In this document: positions 14,174-23,726 of the stretch, piece after piece | Layout: every line of letters begins with the position of its first letter | Position numbering within the stretch: position 1 is the first letter of the stretch | DNA from: a virus | Length of the DNA: 31,521 bases | Reading direction: 5' to 3' (one strand) | Virus record (IMG/VR): IMGVR_UViG_3300034418_003720 | Coordinates: 1 to 31,521 of that record | Position numbers and translations under genes: made by a program | The notes under the pieces: model-generated | Seen by the model: only the letters and a program-made list of their open reading frames with translations | What the model was told of the DNA's origin: nothing | Databases searched by the model: none

Positions 14174-15412
14174 TTACAGTCTACTTTGATTGTAACGCTT
14201 CTTCTCAAGGTTGGTCATCTTGGCATACTCTGCCGCAGTAACCTCTTTTGATTTTACCTTTTTGTTCTTTGGATTTGATTCCGCCCCCGTATCTCCTGGA
14301 ACTAGGTTTTGAAGTGCCGAAAATGCAGGAGTCATGTTCTTTAATGTCTCCGCAATTTTGTTGATGCTTTCGCTCTGAGCATTTACAGTCTCAGTAAGCG
14401 TTGAAACCGTGTTCTTCAGTTCTTCAACTTCAGAGTTTTCAGTTTCTGTTTCCTCTTTGTCCTCTGGCATTGGCTCTTCAGCAGATGCAGGAGCGATAGA
14501 TGAAACCATTCCCTCAGAAACAGTAAGAACTCTACCGTCTGCAAGCAAATGATCTCCATCTGGAGCAGGAGTTTCCATTGTCTCGTCAACGAATACGGCA
14601 ACACCTTCTGCTAGTTCTCCATCGAAGTAAACTGAACCACCTTCTGACAGTTCAACAGATGCGTTGAGTGTTTCGGTCTCGTTGTTCTCGGTTTCTACCT
14701 CTTCCGAGTTCTTGAATTTTGCCAACGTGTCGTTGATCTTGTTAAGCGTTTCTGTGAGTAAGCTCATTTCTTTTTGATTTAGACTTGATTTATTTTTCAT
14801 TACCAATGCAGCCATTTTGTTGTTGAATGATACTGCTCGTTTGTTTTCGGTTGATGTCTCAGCCTTTGCTCCAAGTTTCCCAGTTGCAAATCCGAGTTCA
14901 ATTGCCTTGTCATTTGATAGGTTGGTTGATGCTTTCATCAACTCCGTAACCTCTGCTCTCTTATCCTCTCCAATTACTGAAACATAAAGGTCTAGTAACT
15001 TGGTTTCCTCTGCCTTGATCTCATTTGCGAAGTCTTGCAGATCTTCTCCAGTAAGCATCCAAGGCAATCCCATTGCATCGATCCATACCGGATGAATAAG
15101 GAAATCAGCATTTTCTGCAATCAACCTTTCATCGCCTGCAAGGAAGATCATCACAGCAGAAGAGTTGACCTTGTATCCTCTAGTGATTACGGTTTTACCG
15201 CAATTCTTGAGAAGGTCGTAAATGATACGAGCCTCAGAAGTTGAACCTCCATCAGACATGATGTCGATCTCAATTGAGGTTGCCTCTTTGTTCGCGTCAA
15301 GAAATTCAGTTACAGAGTTTGCGGAGAATACTGGTTGAGGATCTCCGAACATCTCAGCATAGATGTCATACTGAGCAATGTCTCTATCAATAACAAGTTT
15401 TGGTGCTTCCAC
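14174..15412 (-). CDS. ClpP-like prohead protease fused to scaffold region
   Basis: A 412-residue protein. Residues 1-200 are a Clp/S49-type serine protease: IEIDIMSDGGSTSEARIIYDLL, then NSSAVMIF with nucleophile Ser84 or Ser85, and NADFLIHPVW with catalytic His107. The rest is low-complexity, acidic and coiled-coil (EEVETENNETETLN, SESINKIAETLKN), as expected of an internal scaffold removed at maturation. A small beta repeat (VYFDGELAEGVAVFVDE) is typical of this phage group. The start is a GTG at 15412. It is the first gene of the head operon, with a promoter-like element directly before it. Confidence 0.8.
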   Translation of the reverse strand: MEAPKLVIDRDIAQYDIYAEMFGDPQPVFSANSVTEFLDANKEATSIEIDIMSDGGSTSEARIIYDLLKNCGKTVITRGYKVNSSAVMIFLAGDERLIAENADFLIHPVWIDAMGLPWMLTGEDLQDFANEIKAEETKLLDLYVSVIGEDKRAEVTELMKASTNLSNDKAIELGFATGKLGAKAETSTENKRAVSFNNKMAALVMKNKSSLNQKEMSLLTETLNKINDTLAKFKNSEEVETENNETETLNASVELSEGGSVYFDGELAEGVAVFVDETMETPAPDGDHLLADGRVLTVSEGMVSSIAPASAEEPMPEDKEETETENSEVEELKNTVSTLTETVNAQSESINKIAETLKNMTPAFSALQNLVPGDTGAESNPKNKKVKSKEVTAAEYAKMTNLEKKRYNQSRL

Positions 15413-15413
15413 G

Positions 15414-15448
15414 TTACAAAGCTATTATGGAAAAAGGTATATTTGTAA
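15414..15448. promoter_or_regulatory. Divergent promoter region with symmetrical TTTGTAA sites
   Basis: TAGCTTTG on the minus strand (15424-15417) serves the protease operon, and TATATTTG on the plus strand (15438-15445) serves the RHH gene; both fit TAnnTTTG. Each is followed by TAA, so TTACAAA (15414-15420) and TTTGTAA (15442-15448) form a 7-bp inverted repeat, 21 bases apart. The RHH protein might bind here and control both directions. No good -33 elements were found. Confidence 0.45.
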
Positions 15449-15474
15449 ATGCTTAACCCTTTGTGCTATCACAA

Positions 15475-15636
15475 ATGAGCGAAAAGAAACAGATTCGAGT
15501 CAGAAACTGGCCTCAAGTATCGAGCAGAATTGACCCAGATATCAAGAAGGATTTCGACAAAAAACTCAAGGAGAACGGAGATGACAAATCAGAGGTCATC
15601 AGACGCGCAATCAGAGAATATACCAGGAGGAGTTAA
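15475..15636 (+). CDS. Ribbon-helix-helix DNA-binding protein, 53 aa
   Basis: A plus-strand ORF with an ATG at 15475, 29 bases after a TATATTTG element. The protein reads RVRNWPQVSSRIDPDIKKDF, then KSEVIRRAIREYTRRS. The pattern (a strand with alternating charged residues, then D-x-x-I-K-K-D-F, then a D-K-S-E-V-I-R-R-A-I-x-x-Y helix) is the Arc/MetJ/CopG ribbon-helix-helix fold. Such dimers bind short operator pairs. It is the only plus-strand gene in the late half and ends tail-to-tail with the next gene, sharing three bases. It may control the protease operon or itself. Confidence 0.7.
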   Translation: MSEKKQIRVRNWPQVSSRIDPDIKKDFDKKLKENGDDKSEVIRRAIREYTRRS

Positions 15637-16052
15637 ACTGATAGCAGTTTCAAAGCGTATTCTCTAGGAGTTGGGCTTTCTTCGCTTGCTCTCATATCCA
15701 TCCATTTCTCCGTTGATTCTTCAAAGACCTTTGTCAATGAATCTCCACCGTTCAAAATCCAATCAATTACAACCTTCCTGTTGTCGTAAAAGAATGATTC
15801 AAAAGGAACACTTAAACCGGAAGCCTCTGCCGCACTTGTTAGCGTGTCAATGATTGCCTCCCTAGATTGTGGAGTATTCATTGCCTCGATTTCCTCCATG
15901 CGTAACTGAAGATGCTCTCCAGTTTGGAAGCTTTCCCAATTATCTGGCACACCATTCGGTGCTTTGCAAATGGCATAATGCGTGAGTTGCTGATAGAATA
16001 GCACTCCTTCTGGTTGATGGCTTTGCCCTATGATAAGTCCGTAGATGTTCAT
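15633..16052 (-). CDS. Hypothetical protein, 139 aa
   Basis: Not recognised. It begins MNIYGLIIGQSHQPEGVLFYQQ and has helical stretches (SREAIIDTLTSAAEASGLS, then GDSLTKVFEESTEKWMDMR). It is the last gene of the tail operon and overlaps the receptor-binding candidate by ATGA, which makes a partner role with that protein likely (for example chaperone or second fibre component). It is soluble, has no signal peptide, and is too short to be an adhesin itself. Confidence 0.5.
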   Translation of the reverse strand: MNIYGLIIGQSHQPEGVLFYQQLTHYAICKAPNGVPDNWESFQTGEHLQLRMEEIEAMNTPQSREAIIDTLTSAAEASGLSVPFESFFYDNRKVVIDWILNGGDSLTKVFEESTEKWMDMRASEESPTPREYALKLLSV

Positions 16053-17626
16053 AATTCAACTATTCCGTTAGGTGCTGTGAATGTTGTAGCCATTACCAAC
16101 GGACTGTCTGTTAACATACCGATTGCTATGGTTGGCGATGAGTTGTTGGTGCTAGGTACGCCCGTTGCCAATCTTCCGAAATCCCATCCATCTACAAACT
16201 TGCTTGGGGCTGCTGCTGTTGGGTCTGTACCTGCGTGCGAAGCATTGGAAAGCGCAAGCGATTCTGCTGCGGATAGTGTGCCATCATCCACAAATATGTC
16301 TCGAATATCCATTTGGCTGAGATTGTTGTTGGTAACCCTACTTGCGCCCACGGTTATTTCCTTGGACACTACTGGGAGTGCCGTTGTTCTAGCAGTCGAA
16401 TAAACTTCTACACCATCCTTATATACACGCAGATGCGTTGCTCCAACTTCAAATCTGAAGTGTTGGTATTGGTCTAAATTCATAGCAATGGATGTGTTGT
16501 AGACCTGACCGTTAAAACTTACCGCAAAATTGGTGGAGTGAACCCAGTGGGCAACAACTATGGCATTGTACTGCCTTTGAATTGATGAGCCTGACAAACA
16601 AGAACCGAAGCCGATAACACCTTTGTAAGATGCAGATAGACCAGATGGCTTTTTTATCATAAATGATAGCCCGTAGGTCTGCATAATGCCGGCACAATCA
16701 ACGTAACCATCTGCTGTATCAGAAACACCATCTAAAGATAGAGCTTTACCGCCAACATAGGCAGCATTTGTAGTTGTGAACGTGAAAGGAGTAGCATTTG
16801 CAACACCATCAGAACCATCTCTTGCACTTGCGTTAATAGTTACCGTTCCTTTAACGTCAATTACCCAAGTGTATGTTCCTCCTGCTTGGTTGATGACCTT
16901 TTCGCTGTCTCCATCAAATGAGATTGTGAAACCCGTTGGTACTATATTGCTTTCGTAAAGTTTGATGTAAACCGTGTCTCCAAATGCACCGCCCGTAACT
17001 GGCGTAGTATATCCCGCATCGGAGAAAACGCCAATAGATAATGATGGTAGTACGGCAACGTCAGGAACAACAATCTCACCGCCAGAAATGGTAGTTGCAA
17101 CCGTCCCTTGAGTGTCATATCTAACGGTAATATCCTTTGCAATCGTTGACGGTTGGTTAATTACTAAGTCTCCATTCGCGCTGATTGCCGTGTCAGGCAC
17201 AATCAAAGAACCCTCTGCCTCAACTGTTGTTGAGTAGCTTGAGTCTGAGTTTTCTACTGTTGCGTCTGCAATCCTCCAATGAACTCCTTGCTTTGAGCCA
17301 ACTTCAGTCATTCCACTACTCTGAAGAACAAGAATGTTATCAGTATCGCCTGACGGAATATCAGTCATGTCAACCCCGTTCAATTGAACCGTTGCGTCAG
17401 CGCAAGGCACACTCGTAATGTTTACAGTTTTATTTGGCACATCGAAAGTGCCCGTTTCAACACCGTCTAATTTTACCAATAACGGATAGGTGTCACCGCT
17501 TGGAATAGTATCAAAATCAACCCCGTTGACGTTTAACGTGGCATCATCACAAGTCCCCAGAACAACCAACGGATGAGTGATTTCAACCGTTGGTCTTGAT
17601 GTCAATTGTACGTCTATCGCTGCCAT
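16049..17626 (-). CDS. Receptor-binding or tail-fibre-like protein with LamG-like domain
   Basis: A 525-residue protein. The N-terminal part has repeated beta units: TCDDATLNVNGVDFDTIPSGD and PCADATVQLNGVDMTDIPSGD share the DAT-x-NGVD-IPSGD pattern, and a third (IADATVENSDSSYS) is a variant. Residues 230-280 (VPTGFTISFDGDS, YTWVIDVKGTVTINASA) look like an Ig-like module. From about 300 to 450 there is a concanavalin/LamG-like lectin domain (GGKALSLDGVSDT, YQHFRFEVGATHLRVYKDG). The make-up suggests host-surface binding. It follows the tape measure and a baseplate-like gene. Confidence 0.65.
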   Translation of the reverse strand: MAAIDVQLTSRPTVEITHPLVVLGTCDDATLNVNGVDFDTIPSGDTYPLLVKLDGVETGTFDVPNKTVNITSVPCADATVQLNGVDMTDIPSGDTDNILVLQSSGMTEVGSKQGVHWRIADATVENSDSSYSTTVEAEGSLIVPDTAISANGDLVINQPSTIAKDITVRYDTQGTVATTISGGEIVVPDVAVLPSLSIGVFSDAGYTTPVTGGAFGDTVYIKLYESNIVPTGFTISFDGDSEKVINQAGGTYTWVIDVKGTVTINASARDGSDGVANATPFTFTTTNAAYVGGKALSLDGVSDTADGYVDCAGIMQTYGLSFMIKKPSGLSASYKGVIGFGSCLSGSSIQRQYNAIVVAHWVHSTNFAVSFNGQVYNTSIAMNLDQYQHFRFEVGATHLRVYKDGVEVYSTARTTALPVVSKEITVGASRVTNNNLSQMDIRDIFVDDGTLSAAESLALSNASHAGTDPTAAAPSKFVDGWDFGRLATGVPSTNNSSPTIAIGMLTDSPLVMATTFTAPNGIVEL

Positions 17627-17994
17627 TATTCCTCTGCGTAATTGGTTTCTTCAATATTAAATAAGTGATAGACTCCCATCGGTTTGTAATCATCAACGAA
17701 ATCAGCATCAATGATCTTGATGAACCATTCAAGATAACACTTTCCGGATGGAAATTCCTTTGAATCCTTCTCCTCGATCTCTAAAGTGTATGCACCTGCT
17801 GCCGCTTCCTCTGTCAATGCTGTCCAATCAGATGGAGCTGTCTTTCTGTACCGCTTCAAAGAGTCTCCGTTCTCTGCTCTCAGAATGTAACGAACGTCTG
17901 CAATTGATGCGTGAGGAATTGCTGCTCCGTTTACGTCCTTATGAGTTACGGTAACGCGCTCTGCCATTCCTTGATAAAGTGTTGTTGCTGCCAT
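17626..17994 (-). CDS. Probable baseplate/tail-tip protein, 122 aa
   Basis: Beta-rich, with an N-terminal region (MAATTLYQGMAERVTVTHKDV) that resembles the Ig-like N-termini of BppU-type baseplate proteins. It continues with YRKTAPSDWTALTEEAAAGAYTLEIEEKDS and ends in an acidic tail. It is between the tape measure (2-base gap) and the receptor-binding protein (one-base overlap), a common position for such adaptors. It probably joins the tail tip to the fibre. No catalytic motif is seen. Confidence 0.5.
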   Translation of the reverse strand: MAATTLYQGMAERVTVTHKDVNGAAIPHASIADVRYILRAENGDSLKRYRKTAPSDWTALTEEAAAGAYTLEIEEKDSKEFPSGKCYLEWFIKIIDADFVDDYKPMGVYHLFNIEETNYAEE

Positions 17995-17996
17995 GA

Positions 17997-20609
17997 TTAA
18001 AGATCTGCTGATTGTTGAACTCTTACTGTTTGTTGATTGATTCTATTAATGTCTGAAACTCTGACAACTGGCTGCATTTCTGCAATTCTGTCTCCTAGTT
18101 GTGCTATCTGAGACTCCAATACTGCGTTCTGATTGCTGCTTGCTGACCTTGCTGCAAATGTTGGAGATGCAATTCCACCGCTTGCCATGTACGCTCCTGG
18201 AACAAGTGCTTTGCCTCCTCCGAGTTGATTGAGAATAGATGCTTGCTGTCTGAGATGTGGGTCTTGATATACTCCTTTGGTTAGAATGATCTCATTTCCT
18301 TCCATCTCATAGCCTCCATGTCCTGCAACCGTGAACGGAATACCTCCTTGAGCGTGTGATGGTCCTTGTGCAACTCCACCATCAGCGAATTTCTCTTGCT
18401 TCATTTTGGAGACATTCGCAAAACCAAATGCCAAAGCTGCTGCTGCTGCAATCGGTCCGAGATAAGGACCAATAATCGGAGTTGCTGATGCTGATGAGTA
18501 GGCAGATATGGCCGCCTGTAAAGTTTGAACAATTGCTGCTGCAACCTGTAACTCGTGAGCCTCTTTTTTGGCTCTCTTTGTCATTGCATTTATCTCAGCG
18601 TCTGTCTTTCCTGCTGCTTTCGCTTGTGCTTCAATTGCGCTGATATTGTCCTCTGCCTGTTGTTTCAGCCCATCAACAATATTGCTGATCACACCAAGAC
18701 CTCCCTGTGCTGCTCCGAGTGCTTCTCTCTCTTGAGACTTTCTCGTATCTGCAAGTTTGACCGCATTCTGCTCCAGAAGTTCAGTCTTTTTATTGTCGAG
18801 TTCTACTATCTGCGCATCAACCTCTAGTTTATCTTGTACGAGTTGCGCTCTTCTCTCCTCATCAACAACACCAAGAGCCTCCGTTGATGCTTGATATTGC
18901 ATTATCTGCAAATCCAATTCCTGCTGCTTTGCCTCTGCTAGATCACGCTCAATCTGGAGGATAGTTGCAGCTCTTACTTGCTCATCCTGTATGGATATTT
19001 GAGCCTTTAGTTTTGCTTCCGTTGCGTAATCTTCGAGCGTCTTTAGTCTATCGTTGAGAATTGCATCCTGCTCATCTCTGTGAATTTCTTTCAACTCTTG
19101 AGATAGGTATGTTTGAATAGACTTCTCTGTCTCTCCTGCTGCTCTTAACTCATTAGCCTTATTGAACGCGTCCTCCTTCCTCTTCTGAATATCTGATAGC
19201 TGTTCGCGTCTGAAATCTTCCCGAATCTTTGCTCTTTTTGCCTCTGCTTCTTCCTCTGCTTTGATCTGTGCCTCTGTGAGTTTTCGCTTCTCTGCTTCAA
19301 TAGCTTTATATTTGGCAAGGTCTTGCTGTCTTATCGTGTTCAGTTTATTCTGCAAGGTTGTCTGCATCTCAAATGACTCCATTCGAATAGCCGCCAATGC
19401 TTTCTCTGCCTCTGCTTGTCGGTCTAAGTCTTCGGCCAATGATTCCCCTTGCTCATTCTGTGCCTTGATAATATCAAAACGCTCCTGTGCTAAACGTACT
19501 TGTTCATCCATCAAACGCTTTTCAATTTCAATAGCTTTAACGGCTGCAGCCTCTCTTTCTTGAAGTGTTTTAGTTGTGTCTTCAGCGTCCTTGTTCAGCT
19601 CCTTGATAGTTGCCCGTGAATTTGCGCGTTCAACACTTAGTTTTCGTTCAGCGTCTGTTAATTCTTGAAGTCTCTTGGTCAATTCTTTAGCCTCTCTTGT
19701 TTCATTGGCAAGCTCCTCACCGATACCTGAAACAGACTCCTTCGCTAGGTCTGCCGCCTTTGCGAAGTTTCCAAGCCTAAGTTGGTTCAATGCTGCCCCG
19801 AACTTTGCAAACCTATCAACTACAACAGATACAGCCGCGCCAACCTGAGACATTACACGAGCCAAAGCCTCAGAACCTTCTTTGGTTTTGGTTAGGAACG
19901 ATACAACTGAGCCAAGAACAACTAAGAAAGCACCAAGACCAGTAGCTATCAATGCCAACTTTAAAGCGCCAAGACCAGTAACTGTTGCTCCTATTGATGC
20001 GTTCTGTGCTTTTGTAGCTGTAATGGTCTGCTTAACGCCATCGGAAAACGTTTCTAGCTGACTGATTACATTGCCGAGATTGACGCCCATTACATTAATC
20101 TTCCCTGCAACACTTTTCACAGCCTCCTCATAATTACCAACGTTCCTGCGATTGTCACCTACTGCCTTTTCATTGGCCTTCAGTTTATCGGTAATGGTCT
20201 TGATGGTTGCGCCAAGCTCTTTACCCTGACTGCTATTCTCACGCTCTGATTCAGATAGACTGTTGTATTGCTTAGTCAGAAGAGAAAGCCTTGCTCTGAG
20301 TTGTTCGTTTGAGCCTTTAGCCGCATCAACAACCGTTTTGTTGTTGGCGTATTCCTTATTTGAGTCTCTAAGCGATTTAGAGACCTCAGTCATTTGAATT
20401 TTCAACGCTGACTGCCTCTTTGCGTTTTCGTCTGCGCTGATTGCTCCAATCTTGTAAAGTGCGTTAGCTTCCTTCTGTTGGGTCTTTAGGTCGTTGAGTG
20501 CTTGAGTATAGGCTGCTGACTGTTTCTGAGCCTCTGCCATAGCAGCAGAAGCAGCACGAATGTCCTCCGCTTTGATGTCAATATCAACTACAATTGTTTT
20601 CTCAGCCAT
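17997..20609 (-). CDS. Tail tape measure protein
   Basis: An 870-residue protein, by far the longest coiled-coil protein here. Residues 1-200 and 300-650 are heptad-rich. There are hydrophobic segments at about 205-245 (LKLALIATGLGAFLVVLG) and about 705-730 (PYLGPIAAAAALAFGFANV). The C-terminal FADGGVAQGPSHAQGGIPF and YEMEGNEIILTKGVY stretches are characteristic of tape measure C-termini. It fixes tail length; at about 1.5 angstrom per residue a tail of roughly 130 nm is expected. No sheath gene was seen, so a flexible siphovirus tail is likely. Confidence 0.88.
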   Translation of the reverse strand: MAEKTIVVDIDIKAEDIRAASAAMAEAQKQSAAYTQALNDLKTQQKEANALYKIGAISADENAKRQSALKIQMTEVSKSLRDSNKEYANNKTVVDAAKGSNEQLRARLSLLTKQYNSLSESERENSSQGKELGATIKTITDKLKANEKAVGDNRRNVGNYEEAVKSVAGKINVMGVNLGNVISQLETFSDGVKQTITATKAQNASIGATVTGLGALKLALIATGLGAFLVVLGSVVSFLTKTKEGSEALARVMSQVGAAVSVVVDRFAKFGAALNQLRLGNFAKAADLAKESVSGIGEELANETREAKELTKRLQELTDAERKLSVERANSRATIKELNKDAEDTTKTLQEREAAAVKAIEIEKRLMDEQVRLAQERFDIIKAQNEQGESLAEDLDRQAEAEKALAAIRMESFEMQTTLQNKLNTIRQQDLAKYKAIEAEKRKLTEAQIKAEEEAEAKRAKIREDFRREQLSDIQKRKEDAFNKANELRAAGETEKSIQTYLSQELKEIHRDEQDAILNDRLKTLEDYATEAKLKAQISIQDEQVRAATILQIERDLAEAKQQELDLQIMQYQASTEALGVVDEERRAQLVQDKLEVDAQIVELDNKKTELLEQNAVKLADTRKSQEREALGAAQGGLGVISNIVDGLKQQAEDNISAIEAQAKAAGKTDAEINAMTKRAKKEAHELQVAAAIVQTLQAAISAYSSASATPIIGPYLGPIAAAAALAFGFANVSKMKQEKFADGGVAQGPSHAQGGIPFTVAGHGGYEMEGNEIILTKGVYQDPHLRQQASILNQLGGGKALVPGAYMASGGIASPTFAARSASSNQNAVLESQIAQLGDRIAEMQPVVRVSDINRINQQTVRVQQSADL

Positions 20610-23041
20610 TATGGTAATTTAACGAGTTCAACATCTGTCGAATCCACTTGGTTAGTTTTGAATTGGTCAATGTAGGAGAGATAGAACAAGCAACCGAATT
20701 GACTCAAGTATTTTGGTTTGGTGAAGTCTATTGATTGAATATCTGACGCTTTAAGCCTTATCAATGCCTTGACCATTTGAGGAGACTCAATGATCTGTTG
20801 CAATGTGGTCCAGTATGCAGCCACAAGTACATCCCATGTTATATTATCATAAGCAACCTCTGAGACTTGAGTCTCCGTTGACTCTCCATAAAGAGTAATC
20901 GCATTTGCAGCATCCGTTGAGACTGTTACAATTCCCACTCTTGGAGCAGCCTCTTTATTGTCTGATGCATTTAGAATGCGAACATTTCCAGTTGTTATTG
21001 ATGATGGAGAACTTATAACTGGATAAATATACTCCAGGTCATACGTGTATGTTGGCCTTCTCTTTAAAGTGATGCATCTGTTCGATTTTATTTCATCAAT
21101 CAAAGCTGACGAACCATTTGTTGGTTCTCCGTCAATCGTTGTGCTTCCGTCAGTATCATAAAACAGAACCTCGTCTCCTTCTGAAGCATCTCCAACAGAC
21201 ATTACATTCACATGAGTAATATCGAACTTGTCAACCATCACTCCAACCGCACAGTCTGCGCTTGATACTGGGTCTCCATTAAAGTCTCCTTCCAACTGAA
21301 ACTCTGTTCCGGAGTGAACGCTTGAAATAATGAACACTCTTTCATTGACCCAAAAATCTGTATTAGGATAAAATCCTCCCTCATAAAGAGCATCTGAGAC
21401 ATTATACAAATACACTCCCAAACCTGCGAACAACTGACCTGCTCCAGATGAAACTGTAACAAGTCCTGTATTTGTGATGTGCGTAATTGTCAAAGCAGGT
21501 CGGTAATAGATGTTTGAATATATCCCCTTTGCCTCATTCAAATCTATCAATGCTTTGGTTATGGTATCATTCATCGTAATACCTCTTGCCACAAGTGAAA
21601 AAGGAGCTTGATAAATCTTTTTGATACCCTCTGATTTATGGCTATTTGTTAGCGTTGATTTTCCTAGATCTGGAGTGTCTTTGAGATAGGTATCGTCCGT
21701 GTTGATGTCGTACTCCAGAACATTCTCAGCCTTGAAATCTCCATATTCAAAAGTGATCATCTCATCCTCCGAACTATCCAATATCTCCGTCCAATCTTCT
21801 GGAGAGTTCAATGGAACAGAGTCAAATGGAGTTATCGTAACAACCTTAGTAGCAGCGTTCGCAGAAATCAAAGCATTGAAAGCGTTAGCAACATATTTCA
21901 GAACATCAGTCTGTAATAGGTCAGGCAGATTGACCGCGACATTCCACTCAGAACCGCGAAGTACTTTCTTATCAACTGACAAACATTCAAGAGACCCTCC
22001 ATCAATGGTAAAGGTCATGTTGTTTATTGCAATGCATTTTATATACAAATCCTCTCCTTGATCATGCCATTCAAACTCGGTAGATACCGTGTATGTTCCT
22101 GCCGTTGCAGGAGTGTCGAGAATGATTGTTACTGGATCTCCGTTGAACTCAACATTGGTTGAACTTATCGCAATAACAATGGAGCTTGATGGAGCGTGAG
22201 TCCCTAGTGTATAGGTTACTGATATTGCAAACTGGCTTGAGTTGATCTTATCTCCTGCGTTGTAATTATTAGACCCTAGATCAACATGGTTTCCATAATC
22301 AAAATCTATTGAGTCAAATGGAACAGTAACATACCCTGCTGTTGTTGTTGCCGTTGTTCCAAATAATACCTTGAATAGTTTGTCAGTTTCCCACTCATCA
22401 GAATGAAGTACTTCCTTGTTCGAGAATGGCATCACCATTCCTTGATACCGAGTATCTGAATCCAGTTCATTGTTCAGAGTGTATCCCGTATCAGTAAACA
22501 TCTGATCAACCGCTTTCTTCATAAATAAAGCAGGATAGAAGTATCTGCCATGTGGATTCTGTTCTTCATCCTTCAACCATCCATAATCAACATCCGGATA
22601 AATGAATCCGTCCGAGTAAGTGTTGAATCTATTTGACTGAACATTCGATTGAGTGTGATCATGGTCAAGACTTCTGAGATTCAAGTCCTCCAGTTTCTTG
22701 TCCTTGAGAAGATTTATCCAATCAGAGTTACCTCCTTTTACTACAACCTCAAGATCTGCTCCAACAGATGACAGTTGAGCGAAACCATAGACAACCTGCA
22801 CTCCATCAACCTCAATCCATGCCGTGAGTCGTTGCCATCGTTTTGCATCATTGATTGTGAGAGAGTCAGGATGTCCGAAGATCTCAAGGTTTGTCGCTGT
22901 CTTTGGTAGCTTGAAAGTGTTCGAGTAGTAACCTTGTCTTGATTCAATGTCTGTCAGCCTATTAACTCCATAGGAAAGCGCAATAACCTCTCTTTTGGAG
23001 AGTTCACATTCTTTGTAATCTATGAATAACCTAGCGTTCAT
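20609..23041 (-). CDS. Large baseplate / tail-associated protein, 810 aa
   Basis: An 810-residue protein upstream of the tape measure, overlapping it by one base. Recognisable parts are FIDYKECELSKREVIALSY at the start, FNTYSDGFIYPDVDYGWL around 150, and a long beta-rich middle and C-terminus (VPLNSPEDWTEILDSSEDE, TLKRRPTYTYDLEYIYP). I associate the YSDGFIYPDVDYGWL block with tail-tip proteins of Bacteroidota phages. There is no obvious lytic or protease motif. It probably forms the distal hub of the tail. Confidence 0.6.
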   Translation of the reverse strand: MNARLFIDYKECELSKREVIALSYGVNRLTDIESRQGYYSNTFKLPKTATNLEIFGHPDSLTINDAKRWQRLTAWIEVDGVQVVYGFAQLSSVGADLEVVVKGGNSDWINLLKDKKLEDLNLRSLDHDHTQSNVQSNRFNTYSDGFIYPDVDYGWLKDEEQNPHGRYFYPALFMKKAVDQMFTDTGYTLNNELDSDTRYQGMVMPFSNKEVLHSDEWETDKLFKVLFGTTATTTAGYVTVPFDSIDFDYGNHVDLGSNNYNAGDKINSSQFAISVTYTLGTHAPSSSIVIAISSTNVEFNGDPVTIILDTPATAGTYTVSTEFEWHDQGEDLYIKCIAINNMTFTIDGGSLECLSVDKKVLRGSEWNVAVNLPDLLQTDVLKYVANAFNALISANAATKVVTITPFDSVPLNSPEDWTEILDSSEDEMITFEYGDFKAENVLEYDINTDDTYLKDTPDLGKSTLTNSHKSEGIKKIYQAPFSLVARGITMNDTITKALIDLNEAKGIYSNIYYRPALTITHITNTGLVTVSSGAGQLFAGLGVYLYNVSDALYEGGFYPNTDFWVNERVFIISSVHSGTEFQLEGDFNGDPVSSADCAVGVMVDKFDITHVNVMSVGDASEGDEVLFYDTDGSTTIDGEPTNGSSALIDEIKSNRCITLKRRPTYTYDLEYIYPVISSPSSITTGNVRILNASDNKEAAPRVGIVTVSTDAANAITLYGESTETQVSEVAYDNITWDVLVAAYWTTLQQIIESPQMVKALIRLKASDIQSIDFTKPKYLSQFGCLFYLSYIDQFKTNQVDSTDVELVKLP

Positions 23042-23725
23042 CTATTGCGTCTGTATTACGTCCTCAACTGCATATCTGAACTCGAAATCATAACGAGCGT
23101 ATGAATCTCCTGTCTTTACTTTCTTGAATGTCTCAGGATTGATGATTATCGGAGTGAAGTCATTTCCTGCTCCCCACAAATACACTTGAATAGACTTGAA
23201 AGCATCTGCAATAAAATCAGCATGAGCAGAAGAAACATTGCCTGTTGAGATGATCGTTCCTTGATGTACCTCATCTTTTCTGTGAAAGCGTTTCTCTCCA
23301 TCAGAATTGACAAACATTGAGGATGTTCCTTTATCTTGAAACGCCTGTTGATTGCCGACAAAGAGATATGATTCCCAACCTCCAGATGGATCCAACCAAA
23401 CAAGGTTTGCCGTGTAGCATCCGTCTGTGTTCCAAACCGCTTGAGTCTGTTCCTGTACGTCAATAGTAACAACTCCACTATCAACAAGAGTTGCCGTTGA
23501 TGCTAAGTACTTCTCCACTCCAAAAGTGAATGTTCCTGACGTTGTGATAGGAGGAAGGAATGAGAATGTTGGATAGTTGTTTACAGAGCCTACAATGAAA
23601 GGCTCTTTCGTAAACCATGTAGGAACTGTTCCTGTGTACTTGAAATAGTGAAGACCATCGAAAGTCTCGAACTTGTCCTTCACATAGCCCATGTCCCACA
23701 CTTTATAGAATTTGTTCAAGCTCAT
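23042..23725 (-). CDS. Tail protein, 227 aa
   Basis: A beta-rich protein with many aromatic residues (VWDMGYVKDKFETFDGLHYF, TANLVWLDPSGGWESYLF). It contains no membrane segment or enzyme signature. It is one of three consecutive genes upstream of the tape measure with virtually no spacing, which fits a distal-tail or hub component. Proteins with the LVWLDPSGGWESYLF style occur in tail modules of this phage group, by memory only. Confidence 0.5.
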   Translation of the reverse strand: MSLNKFYKVWDMGYVKDKFETFDGLHYFKYTGTVPTWFTKEPFIVGSVNNYPTFSFLPPITTSGTFTFGVEKYLASTATLVDSGVVTIDVQEQTQAVWNTDGCYTANLVWLDPSGGWESYLFVGNQQAFQDKGTSSMFVNSDGEKRFHRKDEVHQGTIISTGNVSSAHADFIADAFKSIQVYLWGAGNDFTPIIINPETFKKVKTGDSYARYDFEFRYAVEDVIQTQ

Positions 23726-23726
23726 A

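Noticed and set aside
16014-16403. Plus-strand ORF of 129 residues
   Set aside because: Antisense to the receptor-binding candidate; low-complexity Ser/Val/Ala composition reflects the opposite gene.
18555-18827. Plus-strand ORF rich in Cys and Leu within the tape measure gene
   Set aside because: It is the complement of the coiled-coil coding sequence; such antisense Leu/Cys-rich ORFs are expected there.
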